Shown here in pieces: positions 34,729 through 43,362 of a stretch of 64,000 nucleotides of DNA. The position numbers were made by a program, and so were the translations under genes. Below the pieces are notes generated by a model, which made no database searches, was not told where the DNA came from, and was given only the letters and a program-made list of their open reading frames with translations. Source of the DNA: Lysobacter soli (GTDB lineage Bacteria; Pseudomonadota; Gammaproteobacteria; Xanthomonadales; Xanthomonadaceae); the NCBI RefSeq assembly GCF_003382285.1, contig NZ_QTJR01000005.1, forward strand, positions 124,001 to 188,000. Direction: 5' to 3'. Positions within the stretch are counted from its first letter, which is position 1. Each line of letters begins with the position of its first letter.

Positions 34729-35823
34729 TCACTCGTCGTCCGCCATGTTCCGAAGCACCTCGATGCGGTGCCTCACGCGCTCTTCCTCCAGGCGCCACGT
34801 AGCGACGGCGGGATCGTCCGCGTCATGGAGCTCAAGCATCATCAGCAGCACGCGATGCCGTTCGTGCAATGCCCTCAGCGCCGCCCACAGTGCGACGTCG
34901 GCTTGGCTGGCCTGGCAATCGTCGAGCGTCGTCAGCGAGAACGCGTGACCGGTGTGGCATCGGAAGCGGCACGGCCGGGAACCGTTGACCTGCCAAAGAA
35001 CGCCACCGCATTCCGGACACGCAAGATCGGAGCGGGTGCCGATGTCGTCGATGCGTTCCATCGCATCCGACCTGTCCAGCGTGAGCGCATGCTCGGCCCG
35101 AATCGCGCGCGGCACGTCATCGTGTCCGGTGATCGGCACGCGCACCAGTTCCTGGAGAACCTCGGCCAGCATCGCGCCCGTGGTCACGCGATCAACATCG
35201 ATGCATGCAAGCGCGCTGCGGGGCATTTCCGGCTCCTTCGCGTCGTCCGGCTCCTGCACGACGGTGAGGCCGCCCGCCGCCTTGATCGCCTGCAAACCTG
35301 CAGTTCCATCGTCGAGCCGGCCACTGAGGACGACGCCGATCGTGCGCGGGCCGTAGGCGATCGCCGCCGACCGGAAGAGGGGATCGATGGCCGGCCGCGC
35401 GAAGTTCTCCTTCGGCCCCATCGTCAGCACGATTTCTCCGTCGGACACGAGCATGTGGTGATCGGGCGGCGCGATCAGGAACGTGCCGTTGGTAATCTTC
35501 TGCCCCGATACCGGATGGAACGCCCGGTGCGGCCCGGCGCTGCCGAGCAGTTCCGGCAGCACGCTGAGGTGGCGTCCGATGTGCTGCACCACCAGCACCG
35601 GTGGAAATCCTTCGGGGAGTTCCGCGGCGAGTTGCAGCAGCACGCGCAGCGCCCCGGCCGAGGCGCCGATGACGATGAGGTCGCGGTGTATGGGCGCCGG
35701 TGCGTTCAACGCAGGAACTCGTGTGCGGGGTTCGAGTATCGCGTTGCGAACGTGAGGTTTCGATAACGGGCATTCGCGTGGCGGTGCATCGCTTCGCGCA
35801 TGCGAGGAGTGCAACGGGCTCAT
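34729..35823 (-). CDS. CheB-type methylesterase with C-terminal zinc ribbon
   Basis: A 364-residue protein. Residues 48-225 are a CheB methylesterase domain: IVIGASAGALR (catalytic Ser), VVQHIGRH (His) and VLSGRLDDGTAGL (Asp; the usual MGxDG is altered to RLDDG). There is no N-terminal receiver domain, unlike E. coli CheB. Residues 280-310 contain four zinc-binding residues (CPECGG, then CRFRCHTGH). The tail is helical. Such CheB-like proteins are common beside PAS kinases in Xanthomonadaceae. The start is uncertain: ATG at 35823 or an internal codon near residue 20-45, as the first 45 residues look unstructured. Confidence 0.8.
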   Translation of the reverse strand: MSPLHSSHARSDAPPRECPLSKPHVRNAILEPRTRVPALNAPAPIHRDLIVIGASAGALRVLLQLAAELPEGFPPVLVVQHIGRHLSVLPELLGSAGPHRAFHPVSGQKITNGTFLIAPPDHHMLVSDGEIVLTMGPKENFARPAIDPLFRSAAIAYGPRTIGVVLSGRLDDGTAGLQAIKAAGGLTVVQEPDDAKEPEMPRSALACIDVDRVTTGAMLAEVLQELVRVPITGHDDVPRAIRAEHALTLDRSDAMERIDDIGTRSDLACPECGGVLWQVNGSRPCRFRCHTGHAFSLTTLDDCQASQADVALWAALRALHERHRVLLMMLELHDADDPAVATWRLEEERVRHRIEVLRNMADDE

Positions 35824-35874
35824 CTGCCGCGCGCGTCGCAGCCCGCGGTTGGTTGCGCCGCCGGAGCGGGTTCG

Positions 35875-36033
35875 TCAGTTGGAAGCGGTCGCGGGATTGG
35901 GGGATTCAACCGGCACGCCGAAGTCTTCCAGGATCCGTGCGATCTCCGTCGCATGACGCTCCAGTGCGCGGTCGAGTTCACGACGAAGCTCGCGATCTTC
36001 CCGACGCACTCCGAACGAGATCTCGAATGTCAT
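35875..36033 (-). pseudogene. C-terminal remnant of a periplasmic substrate-binding protein
   Basis: On the minus strand, 52 codons from ATG 36033 to stop 35875 read MTFEISFGVRREDRELRREL and then a helical end with IARILEDFGVPVESP. This strongly recalls the last 50 residues of family-3 solute-binding proteins of the MxaJ/XoxJ type, where GVRRGD-x3-L-x6-A marks the end. Nothing upstream continues it: a stop lies 13 codons before the ATG, just after the DUF1264-like gene. No ribosome site. I infer a decayed gene whose front part was deleted. Confidence 0.45.
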
Positions 36034-36063
36034 CGGCCACTGCGGGCTAGGGCCTCCGACGCA

Positions 36064-36845
36064 TCACGGCTGCTCCGTCACGCCCGGAATGGGCGTTGCA
36101 TCCGGAAACCGTTCGCGTAACGCGTCCACGCCGACCTGCGGATGTGCGAGCGGCACCAGATCCTGTCGCTGCCGGCGTATGTCCTTAGTCGAGACTCCGA
36201 GGTTCCGATCACGCGCTTCGATCAGCGCCGGCTGCACTTCGCCATCGCGATTGAACGACCACGCGAGCATCGCCGGACCCAATGGCAGGGCATCGGCCGG
36301 CTGCGTTCCCATGCGCGAGTGCCACGTGTGCCACGTCTTGCCGTAGCTGTTCATCTTCGACTTCATCAGCGCATGTTCTGCAGGCGCGGGAATGCCCGGC
36401 GCGATCAGCTGGCCGGTCAGGATCTCCGCGTTGTGCGGATGCCAGTACCTGCGTTCTTCCGCGGGAAGCTGCGCGAACACCTTCTCGGACACGATGTACT
36501 CGACACCGGTGAGGTTCGCCTGCGCGGTGTTGCCGTCGAACAGCGCGCACTGCGCGAAGTCCTCGTTGACCTGCCGGCAGAAGTGGTGCGCTTCCATCTG
36601 GTGGCTCGGCTCGTCCTTCATCGGATGGAAACCGACGAGGTGGATGTCGTGGCGCGCGAGCGGGCCGTTGTCCTGCAGCAGCGCGGCACCGGCTTCGAGG
36701 GCTTCCGTGCGCGGCTGCTTGTCTTTACCGGGCGGGGCGACCGCCGGTGCGGTCGCGCCTCCGCACGCCGTGACCAGCGCTGCGGCGATTACAACCAGGC
36801 CGACGCCGCCTTCCGTGCGGCATGCCTGGCATGCGCTGTTTCCAT
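36064..36845 (-). CDS. DUF1264-family (OBAP-like) lipoprotein, start region frameshifted
   Basis: The long intact frame encodes a DUF1264/oil-body-associated-protein-like domain: HLVGFHPMKDEPSHQMEAHH, YIVSEKVFAQLPAEERRYWHPHN and KTWHTWHSRMG are typical of the family. It is preceded by VVIAAALVTACGG, a lipobox, so the product is an outer-envelope lipoprotein of about 245 residues. No start codon with a ribosome site exists in that frame. An ATG at 36845 with GAGGGTGG upstream opens METAHARHAARKAA in another frame, which would give a good signal peptide after a one-base shift near 36800. Either a sequence error or a real inactivating frameshift. Confidence 0.65.
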
Positions 36846-37171
36846 GCTTCCACCCTCGATCGTGATGACGCCGGTGAAACGAGCGGGCCGTCCCATGCGC
36901 CCCTGACACGAGGAATCCAACGCAAGTTCGATGCCACGCGGAAGCGCGGAGGCAGCGAGCTCGTGTGGTTCGCCATCGAAACGCGGACCTGCAGAAACTT
37001 TCCGGACGCTGCATAAACTTCAATGCGCTCGGGCGGCGCGCAGCGCGAGCGTGCTCTGCCGTAGCGCAGCGGGACACGATCTTCCGAGCGTCCGACCTCG
37101 CGAGACTTTCCATCGGCACGCGCGAGGTCACTGCGGCGGGCTCTTCCGTTCGTGCGCCGTGACATCGCGAC
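36846..37171. other. Intergenic stretch without a supported gene
   Basis: About 325 bp between the DUF1264-like gene and the sigma-54-type promoter. Open frames here have poor codon bias and no ribosome sites; no repeat was recognised. Confidence 0.5.
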
Positions 37172-37186
37172 TGGCACGACTGTTGC
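37172..37186 (+). promoter_or_regulatory. Sigma-54 (RpoN) promoter match
   Basis: TGGCACGACTGTTGC agrees with the -24/-12 consensus TGGCAC-N5-TTGC exactly, with GG and GC ten bases apart. The expected transcription start is about 37198, 16 bases before the ATG at 37214. An enhancer-binding protein is not encoded nearby. Confidence 0.65.
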
Positions 37187-37213
37187 GCGCCTCATCACCA
37201 TCGAGCAGACGGA

Positions 37214-37477
37214 ATGGAAGTCCGTGCGGATCGCACGGCACACGCAATGACGCCAAGACATCATTCGAACATCGTCCCCGACATACACCTGATGGGAGAC
37301 AGCCTGCCGCCCGGCTGGCATATCGAAATCGAGACGGACGACGCCAGCGGTGGGTCGACGCTCGCGCTGGTCAGGCCGGATGGGCAACGGGTGGAGTGGC
37401 ACGCCGACGCGAGTCCGGATGCGCCGGAGCTGCTGCGCGAGCTCGCGCAGGACATCATCCGCTCCGGGCGTGGCTGA
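37214..37477 (+). CDS. Small acidic protein of unknown function behind a sigma-54 promoter
   Basis: An 87-residue protein; the conserved-looking part starts at MGDSLPPGWHIEIETD and continues with LALVRPDGQRVEW, ending in a helix DAPELLRELAQDIIRS. It looks like a compact beta-beta-alpha domain with no signal peptide. ATG codons at 37214, 37247 and 37292 are all in frame; 37214 best fits the promoter position but lacks a strong ribosome site. No family is recognised. Confidence 0.5.
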   Translation: MEVRADRTAHAMTPRHHSNIVPDIHLMGDSLPPGWHIEIETDDASGGSTLALVRPDGQRVEWHADASPDAPELLRELAQDIIRSGRG

Positions 37478-37501
37478 GCGGGCGGCGCCGAAGTACGCGA
37501 T

Positions 37502-37891
37502 TCAGGCGTCCGCAGCGCAGACCTCGCGCCCGCTGCGGTGCGCGTTGTCGATAGCCTCGAGCGCGGCGCGCAGCACGATCAGTCGTGCGCGATCGCCGCC
37601 TCGCTGCCTCGGCAACCGCTCGAACGAAAGCGCCAGCAACGTTCTGCTCGGCGACCGGCAAGATGCGATCGTCGCGCGTCCCGCCCAGCGATCGCCAACC
37701 GCGAGCCGATCCAGCACCACCGTCACCGTATAGCCGCGATACGTGGCCGCCGGCGCGCACACGATGCCGAGCGCGCTGACGTCGCGGCATCGTGAAGGCG
37801 TGGGCGGGATGCGATGCAGTTTTGCGCCGGACGTTGCCGGAATCCCACTGCGACGTTCGCGAGGCTGGGCGAGCAGGAGATGCTTGTGCAT
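37502..37891 (-). CDS. Hypothetical protein, 129 residues
   Basis: The frame has genomic codon bias and a plausible domain: YRGYTVTVVLDRLAVGDRW followed by a strand AGRATI and a helix RARLIVLRAALEAIDNAH. The first 40 residues are Arg/Pro-rich and may be untranslated, so the true start may be internal. It converges with the small acidic protein gene. No family is recognised; I am not certain it is expressed. Confidence 0.4.
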   Translation of the reverse strand: MHKHLLLAQPRERRSGIPATSGAKLHRIPPTPSRCRDVSALGIVCAPAATYRGYTVTVVLDRLAVGDRWAGRATIASCRSPSRTLLALSFERLPRQRGGDRARLIVLRAALEAIDNAHRSGREVCAADA

Positions 37892-37950
37892 GGAGGCCTA
37901 CCGGTACTGACGACTGGCAGACGGAACCGTCGCAAGTTCGATGCCACCGC

Positions 37951-38415
37951 TCAGGCCGGCCGCGCCACCATCAGGTAGAAGATCACCAGGAAGCTGATCA
38001 ATGCGGGCACGCCCAATGCGGCCCACGCGCCCAGATAGCCGTGGTAACGCAGCGGCAGTTCTTCGCCCCGGTTCGCCGCCTCCACGGCCATGTCGCGCAG
38101 CCGCATCTGGATCCAGACCACCGGCAGCCAGCACAAGGCCGCGATGACGAACAGCACAATCGACCAGTACAGCCACGTCGAGCTCAACGGGTAGCCCAGC
38201 CGGTGCGCAAGGTAGAGCCCGCTCAGCGGCTGGAAGACGATGGTGGTGGCGGTGAAGATCCAGTCCGCGACGACCACGTAACGCGCGATCGCCGCCACGA
38301 CCTGCACGTTGCGCGAGCGACTGGCGACGAGCAGGTAGAAGGCGGTGCCGACGCCGGTTCCGAACAGGAACGTGGACGACAGGACATGCAGGAATTTAAC
38401 GACGATGACGTCCAT
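37951..38415 (-). CDS. DUF2269-family integral membrane protein
   Basis: A 154-residue protein with four transmembrane segments, conforming to the DUF2269 family (PF10027): KFLHVLSSTFLFGTGVGTAF opening, VADWIFTATTIVFQPLSG, GYPLSSTWLYWSIVLF and a last helix ending FYLMVARPA. Conserved His11 in the first helix could bind heme or metal. It overlaps the end of the upstream oxidoreductase gene by 20 bases, so the two are translationally linked. Function unknown; partners are often SDR-DoxX proteins as here. Confidence 0.82.
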   Translation of the reverse strand: MDVIVVKFLHVLSSTFLFGTGVGTAFYLLVASRSRNVQVVAAIARYVVVADWIFTATTIVFQPLSGLYLAHRLGYPLSSTWLYWSIVLFVIAALCWLPVVWIQMRLRDMAVEAANRGEELPLRYHGYLGAWAALGVPALISFLVIFYLMVARPA

Positions 38416-39676
38416 CGGGCGCATCCAGTTCGCGAGCGAGCGCGATCGCCGCCAGCAGCGGCAGGTTCTTGAGGATCGGTCCGTACGGATGCGCCCAGTA
38501 TTCGGGCAGGCACCACGTGATGACCAGCGTGTAGAACGTGATGAGCAGCAGTTGCGCCGTGTAGCTGAGGCGCCGCCAGGCGGGGAACAGCAGCATGACG
38601 CCGAGCACGACGTCCAGCGCGGCGGCGCCGTACAGCGCGATGTCGGCAACGAAGCCGTGCAGTCCGGTGCGCGCGAGCAGCTCCAGGCTCGCCTCGCGCG
38701 GATAGACGAACGCCGACACCAGACCCGTGACGACCCACAAGGCGACGAGCGTGGCGCGCAGGAGCGGACGCAGCCATTCGAGCATGGCCTCGCGTCGCAG
38801 TGCCGAACGGTTGCCCGCGTGCACGAACGTCGAAACATCGCGAGGCGCGCGTCCGAGCACCTTCGCGAAACCTTCGGCCGGCGCCGACGATCCGGACGCG
38901 AGCATGCTCAACGAGGCCGGCGACAGCCACGGGCTCGCCCAGCCGAAGAGCGCCGACATCGTCCGCAGCAGCCAGGCGGGCACGACGATGAAGCCGCCCC
39001 AGCCATTCAACTTCTCCTTGAACTGGGCGAGGTACGCGCGGAGCGTGAGCGCACGCGGACCGACGGCGTCCAGCTCCGACGGCGGATCGGGCAGCGTCGC
39101 GATGCGCACGATGGCGTCGCACAGATCCTCGACGTGCACGGGCTGCACCTCCTGCTCGCCGCCTGCGGGCAGCGGCGTGAGCGGGAGCAGGGCGAGGGCG
39201 GCGAACCAGCGCGTACTCGGGCTGTCGACGGAAAACACGAGCGATGGGCGCACGATCGTGCTGCGTATCGGCAAGGCCACGAGTTCCGCATCGGCGCGGC
39301 CTTTGGTCGACAGGTGCGGCTCGGGCCGCGCTGCGTCCGCACCGAGCGCGGAAATCTGCACGATGCGCTCCACGCCCGCGGCGACCGCGGCACGGAACAG
39401 TTCGACGGGCCCTTTCACGTGCACTGCATCCAGCGTCTGGCTTGCTTGGGTTCCGAAGCGACCCGCCGCGTTGATCACCACGTGGACGCCTTGCAGGTGG
39501 TCGGCCCAGGCGATGTCGTCCCCGAAACTTCCGCGCACGATGTGCGCGGCCGGCCACCGCGCTTCCGCCGCGGCAGGATCGCGAACCAGCAGGACCACCT
39601 CATGTCCATCGCGCAGCAACCGCTCGACCAGCGCCGAACCGATCATGCCGGTGGATCCGGTCAGCAGGATCCGCAT
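38396..39676 (-). CDS. NAD(P)-binding SDR fused to a DoxX-like membrane domain
   Basis: A 426-residue fusion. Residues 1-290 are an extended/atypical SDR with the N-terminal nucleotide motif TGSTGMIGS, a SALGAD block in place of a clear YxxxK, and GPRALTLRAYLAQF. Residues 305-415 contain about four transmembrane helices of DoxX type (ALYGAAALDVVLGVMLLF, LPEYWAHPYGPILKNLPLL). Such fusions occur widely in Proteobacteria beside DUF2269. Role probably reduction of a membrane-associated substrate; unproven. It is divergent from the 39734 gene. Confidence 0.82.
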   Translation of the reverse strand: MRILLTGSTGMIGSALVERLLRDGHEVVLLVRDPAAAEARWPAAHIVRGSFGDDIAWADHLQGVHVVINAAGRFGTQASQTLDAVHVKGPVELFRAAVAAGVERIVQISALGADAARPEPHLSTKGRADAELVALPIRSTIVRPSLVFSVDSPSTRWFAALALLPLTPLPAGGEQEVQPVHVEDLCDAIVRIATLPDPPSELDAVGPRALTLRAYLAQFKEKLNGWGGFIVVPAWLLRTMSALFGWASPWLSPASLSMLASGSSAPAEGFAKVLGRAPRDVSTFVHAGNRSALRREAMLEWLRPLLRATLVALWVVTGLVSAFVYPREASLELLARTGLHGFVADIALYGAAALDVVLGVMLLFPAWRRLSYTAQLLLITFYTLVITWCLPEYWAHPYGPILKNLPLLAAIALARELDAPDGRHRR

Positions 39677-39733
39677 CGGGCGCTCCGTGCGAAAGTCGGC
39701 GACTGGTTGTCGCGCACGCTGGTGTCAGGTTCC

Positions 39734-40273
39734 ATGGCGAGCGCCCTGTCGTCGGTGGTCGTCGCGGCGTTCTCGCGCGCGCGGACCGGAAAGGCGGCAA
39801 GCGGCGTGAATGCGACGAGCCATTGGATATGGGGCGACCCCGCGATGCGGCGGCACCGCACCGACGTGCGGCATACCGCGCTGGGTTACGCCATCCACCA
39901 CGCGAGTTCGCTGTGGTGGGCGGGATGGTTCGAAGTGAAGGCGGCGTCCTGCACGCCCCGCGGCGTGACCGCGCTGGGCGCGGCGACCGCTGTCACCGCG
40001 TATGTCGTCGATTACCACGTCGTGCCCAAGCGGCTCACGCCGGGCTTCGAGCGGCATCTGTCCGCGGCCGGAATGGTGTCGTCGTACGTCGCCTTCGGAG
40101 CCGGGCTGACGTTGGCGCATCTGGCGCTGCGCAAGCTCAGGCATGCGAAGCACCCGCCTTCGCGCGCCATGCGTCGCGAAATTCCCGGAGCGCAGGCAGG
40201 ACGCAAAGCGCCAGCGCCGGCAGCAGCACCGCGATCCAGAGCGCGGCATCAACTGCGGGGCGACGCAGACTGA
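39734..40273 (+). CDS. Conserved integral membrane protein of unknown function
   Basis: About 179 residues. HWIWGDPA near residue 29 is followed by TALGYAIHHASSLWWAGWFE and two further hydrophobic segments (ALGAATAVTAYVVDY; AGMVSSYVAFGAGLTLAHLA), giving three or four membrane helices with conserved His, Trp and Arg residues. The C-terminal 45 residues are basic and lie over the end of the convergent gene at 40137, a 137-bp antisense overlap. The start ATG 39734 lies 57 bp from the divergent SDR-DoxX start. I do not recognise the family by name. Confidence 0.65.
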   Translation: MASALSSVVVAAFSRARTGKAASGVNATSHWIWGDPAMRRHRTDVRHTALGYAIHHASSLWWAGWFEVKAASCTPRGVTALGAATAVTAYVVDYHVVPKRLTPGFERHLSAAGMVSSYVAFGAGLTLAHLALRKLRHAKHPPSRAMRREIPGAQAGRKAPAPAAAPRSRARHQLRGDAD

Positions 40274-40670
40274 GCGACCATTCCAGCGCAGGCGCGCTGG
40301 CGGCATGCCACGCCACGATCGCCCACGCGATCCACGGCGCCATGTCGAGCACGCTGTGGATGTGCTGTTCGATCGGAAGGATGGTGCGGCCTGCGTCGAA
40401 CGCGAACCGCGTGTCGCGATAGCCCGCCCACGCATGCGCGAGCACGATGCACAGCAGCAGCGCCGCCAGTCCCGCGGTCGGCTCGAACAGCAGGACGAGC
40501 ACCGTCGCCGACCCGCACAAGGCCAGCTGCACCTGGTGCATCGATGATTCGGCGACACCGGACGTGTGCGGAAGGTCCGTGCGCCGGTGGCACGCGAAAT
40601 CGAGCGCACCGGCGATCACCCAGACCCAGTACAGCGCCAGGAAACCCCATGTTGTGGAAGACCAGTCCAT
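40137..40670 (-). CDS. Membrane protein with His/Glu cluster
   Basis: A 177-residue protein with four predicted membrane helices. Hydrophilic parts between helices hold a striking set of possible metal ligands: DFACHRRTDLPHTSGVAESS followed by MHQ, then ILPIEQHIHSVLD. The HR-x4-PH-x5-E-x2-MH and E-x-H-x-H arrangement recalls di-iron membrane enzymes but does not match the fatty-acid hydroxylase signature I know. ATG at 40670. The last 137 bp overlap the convergent gene at 39734. Function unknown. Confidence 0.68.
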   Translation of the reverse strand: MDWSSTTWGFLALYWVWVIAGALDFACHRRTDLPHTSGVAESSMHQVQLALCGSATVLVLLFEPTAGLAALLLCIVLAHAWAGYRDTRFAFDAGRTILPIEQHIHSVLDMAPWIAWAIVAWHAASAPALEWSLSLRRPAVDAALWIAVLLPALALCVLPALREFRDAWRAKAGASHA

Positions 40671-40755
40671 GCGTGATGTGTGTGGATCCGTCGCCTGTTA
40701 CGACACATCGAACATGGTGAAGTGGCCGTGATACCGGCGGCGCGCATTCGCGCGA

Positions 40756-41640
40756 TCAGCGATGGGATCCGTGCACGCGGCCTGCCTGGCCCGCTTCGTA
40801 CAGCGTGCCTTGCGGGCGGATGGGCGCCTCGTCGAGTTGCTGCTTGTCGACCTGCCGTGCGGACAGGCGATCGGCCACGCGCGGCATGAGGCGCGAGGCC
40901 ATCACGTTCAGTCGCGCCATCGAACCGACCTTGATGTCGCGACCGCCGCTCTGCGCCGCCTCGATGATCGCGGCGGCGACCTGCGCCGGATCGATCTGCG
41001 GGTCGGGCAGTTTCGGCTCGCGCGACATGTAGTTGCGCGCATGCTCGGGGAAGGGCGTGTTGACCGCTGTCGGCTGTATCAACACTACCGACATGCCGGA
41101 CCGGTCGACGTTCTCCACTTCCACGCGCAGCGCGTCGGTGAAGCCCTTCACGGCGTGCTTGCTCGCGGTGTACATGCCCTGCAGCGGGACCACGGCCTCG
41201 GAGACTTCGCTGCCCACGTTGATCAGCGCGCCGTTCTCGCGACGCAGATGGGGCAGGGCGGCGAGGCTGCCGTGCACCACGCCCCAGAAGTTCGTGTCGA
41301 ACAGACGCCGCGCGTCTTCCAGCCCGATTTCGTCGAGCGAGCCGTAGATCGAGACGCCGGCGTTGTTCACCCAGGTATCGATGCGACCGAACTCCGCGAC
41401 GATGCGGTCGACCGCTTCCGCAACCGCGTCGGCATCGCCCACGTCGACGGTAAGCGCCAATGCGTGTCCACCGCTCGCGCGGATTTCCTCGGCGATCTCC
41501 GCAAGGGTCTGCTCGCTGCGCGCGAGCATCACCACCGTCGCTCCTTTTTCCGCGGCCGTCAGCGCCGTCGCCAGCCCGATGCCGCTGCTGGCGCCGGTGA
41601 TGACGATGACCTGGCGTTCGATCGGCTTGTGTCGTGCCAC
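40756..41640 (-). CDS. Short-chain dehydrogenase/reductase
   Basis: A 294-residue classical SDR: TGASSGIG cofactor motif, NNAGVSIYG, catalytic Ser in NVGSEVSE, and YTASKHAVKG. After the Rossmann core (about 250 residues) comes a tail with AARLNVMASRLMP-like helices typical of the subgroup often annotated as SDR family oxidoreductase with 300-330 residues. Substrate unknown. It is divergent from the zinc alcohol dehydrogenase at 41890 (249 bp between), so the two may handle related substrates. Confidence 0.85.
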   Translation of the reverse strand: MARHKPIERQVIVITGASSGIGLATALTAAEKGATVVMLARSEQTLAEIAEEIRASGGHALALTVDVGDADAVAEAVDRIVAEFGRIDTWVNNAGVSIYGSLDEIGLEDARRLFDTNFWGVVHGSLAALPHLRRENGALINVGSEVSEAVVPLQGMYTASKHAVKGFTDALRVEVENVDRSGMSVVLIQPTAVNTPFPEHARNYMSREPKLPDPQIDPAQVAAAIIEAAQSGGRDIKVGSMARLNVMASRLMPRVADRLSARQVDKQQLDEAPIRPQGTLYEAGQAGRVHGSHR

Positions 41641-41836
41641 TTCCTGCTCCTGTTCGCGTTCCGCAGTTACGGTCCCATCGCATGTGTTTCATGCGCGTGA
41701 CGCACGCGCGCGATCGGGTTCACATCGACGACGCGCGCGACCCGCAACACCGGCGCCGTTCGTGAACTTTTTTCTGCCGCGATCGACCCGCTTCATGCAC
41801 GACGCACCGTCGAGGCCGCCTGCACGGTGCGGCGGG

Positions 41837-41851
41837 TGGCATGCCTCTTGC
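41837..41851 (+). promoter_or_regulatory. Sigma-54 (RpoN) promoter match before the alcohol dehydrogenase gene
   Basis: TGGCATGCCTCTTGC fits the -24/-12 consensus with one mismatch (T for C at the sixth base) and correct 10-base spacing between GG and GC. The predicted start (about 41863) lies some 27 bases before the ATG at 41890. Confidence 0.55.
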
Positions 41852-41889
41852 GGGAAATCATTCAGGTACACACGACGCAGGAGCGGCAG

Positions 41890-43059
41890 ATGAAAGCATT
41901 GACCTGGCAGGGCTCGTACGATGTGCGCATCGAGAACGTGCCCGATCCGACGATCCTCGAGGACACCGACGTCCTGCTGCGCGTGACGGCCACCGCGATC
42001 TGCGGCTCCGACCTGCACCTGTATCGCGGCAAGGTGCCGGGCATGAAGGATGGCGACATCCTCGGCCACGAATTCATGGGCATCGTCGAGGACGTCGGTC
42101 CCGCCGTCACGCGCGTGCGTCGCGGCGACCGGGTCGTCGTACCGTTCACCATTTCCTGCGGCGACTGCTTCTTCTGCAGCCGTGCGCTGTTCGCGGCGTG
42201 CGAGAACACCAACCCCGACCGTGGCGCGATCCTCAACAAGAAGGACGCGCGATCGGGCGCGGGGATGTTCGGCTACACGCACCTGTACGGCGGCTACGCG
42301 GGCGGGCAGGCGGAGTTCGTGCGCGTGCCGCAGGGCAACGTCGGCCCGCTGGTCATTCCGGACAGCACGCTTCGCGACGAGCAGGTGCTGTTCCTGTCGG
42401 ACATCCTGCCGACGGGCTACCAGGCGGTGCTCAATGCGGCGGTCGGGCCGGGCTCGTCCCTGGCGATCTTCGGCGCGGGCCCGGTGGGCATGATGTCGGC
42501 GGCCTGCGCGCGGCTGCTCGGCGTGGAGCGCATCTTCATGATCGACCACCATCCGTACCGGCTCGAATTCGCGCGCGATACCTATGGCGTGGAGACGATC
42601 GACTTCGACGAGGAAGAGGATCCCGCCGCGCTCATCGTGTCGCTGATGGGCAACCGCGGCGTCGATGCGTCGATCGAGGCGGTCGGCTTCGAGGCCAAGG
42701 GCAGCAAGCTGGAGACGGCGATGACGACGCTGAAGCTGGAGGGCTCCAGCGGCAAGGCGCTCCGCCAGTGCATCGCGGCGACCCGTCGCGGCGGCATCGT
42801 CAGCGTGCCCGGCGTGTATGCCGGCTTCATCCACGGCTTCCTGTTCGGCGACGCCTTCGACAAGGGCCTGGGCTTCCGCATGGGCCAGACGCACGTGCAG
42901 CAGTACATGCCGCAGCTGCTGGAACACATCTCCAATGGCGAGCTGCACCCGGACGTCATCATCAGCCACCGGATGCGGCTGTCGGACGCGCCGAAGGGCT
43001 ACGAGGTGTTCGAGAAGAAGCAGGAGAACTGCCGCAAGGTGGTGCTGACGCCGGACTGA
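41890..43059 (+). CDS. Zinc-dependent alcohol dehydrogenase (formaldehyde-dehydrogenase-like MDR)
   Basis: A 389-residue medium-chain dehydrogenase. Catalytic zinc ligands: CGSDLH (Cys) and GHEFMG (His-Glu); structural zinc lobe with the [16 protein letters not shown] cysteines. NAD-binding motif FGAGPVGMM. The insertion [12 protein letters not shown] and [19 protein letters not shown] match the glutathione-independent formaldehyde dehydrogenase-like group. ATG at 41890 after AGGAG. A sigma-54 promoter lies upstream. Substrate could be formaldehyde or a polyol; not decided by sequence. Confidence 0.87.
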   Translation: MKALTWQGSYDVRIENVPDPTILEDTDVLLRVTATAICGSDLHLYRGKVPGMKDGDILGHEFMGIVEDVGPAVTRVRRGDRVVVPFTISCGDCFFCSRALFAACENTNPDRGAILNKKDARSGAGMFGYTHLYGGYAGGQAEFVRVPQGNVGPLVIPDSTLRDEQVLFLSDILPTGYQAVLNAAVGPGSSLAIFGAGPVGMMSAACARLLGVERIFMIDHHPYRLEFARDTYGVETIDFDEEEDPAALIVSLMGNRGVDASIEAVGFEAKGSKLETAMTTLKLEGSSGKALRQCIAATRRGGIVSVPGVYAGFIHGFLFGDAFDKGLGFRMGQTHVQQYMPQLLEHISNGELHPDVIISHRMRLSDAPKGYEVFEKKQENCRKVVLTPD

Positions 43060-43362
43060 CCGGCGGGCGGGCAGGGCGGACCGGCGCCGCTGTCCTGCCT
43101 TCATGGCGGCCGGGAACTGTCCCGCGGCGACAACGGCGCCTTGGCGAAGCGGGATGCGCTCGGGCGGGTCGCTCGCAAGTGCTTGACCAACAACGGGTTG
43201 CCGCACGATCCACGCCGCGATTCATAACTTTTCAGAAGATTTCATCGCTCGGAAAAGACTCCGGGATGTGACGGTGGTCCACTTCGCCCGTCCCGCCGAC
43301 CGCGGGGCCGGCCGCGATGCCGGCCCGGTGCGCCAGGCGGTCCAGCACTCCAGGGGGAAATC
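43060..43362. other. Intergenic stretch between the dehydrogenase and the LpoB-like operon
   Basis: About 300 bp without a supported gene. The first half is GC-rich with imperfect inverted repeats (43069-43100) that may end the dehydrogenase transcript. An AT-richer patch at 43220-43260 is the likeliest promoter area for the following operon. No named site was identified. Confidence 0.4.
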
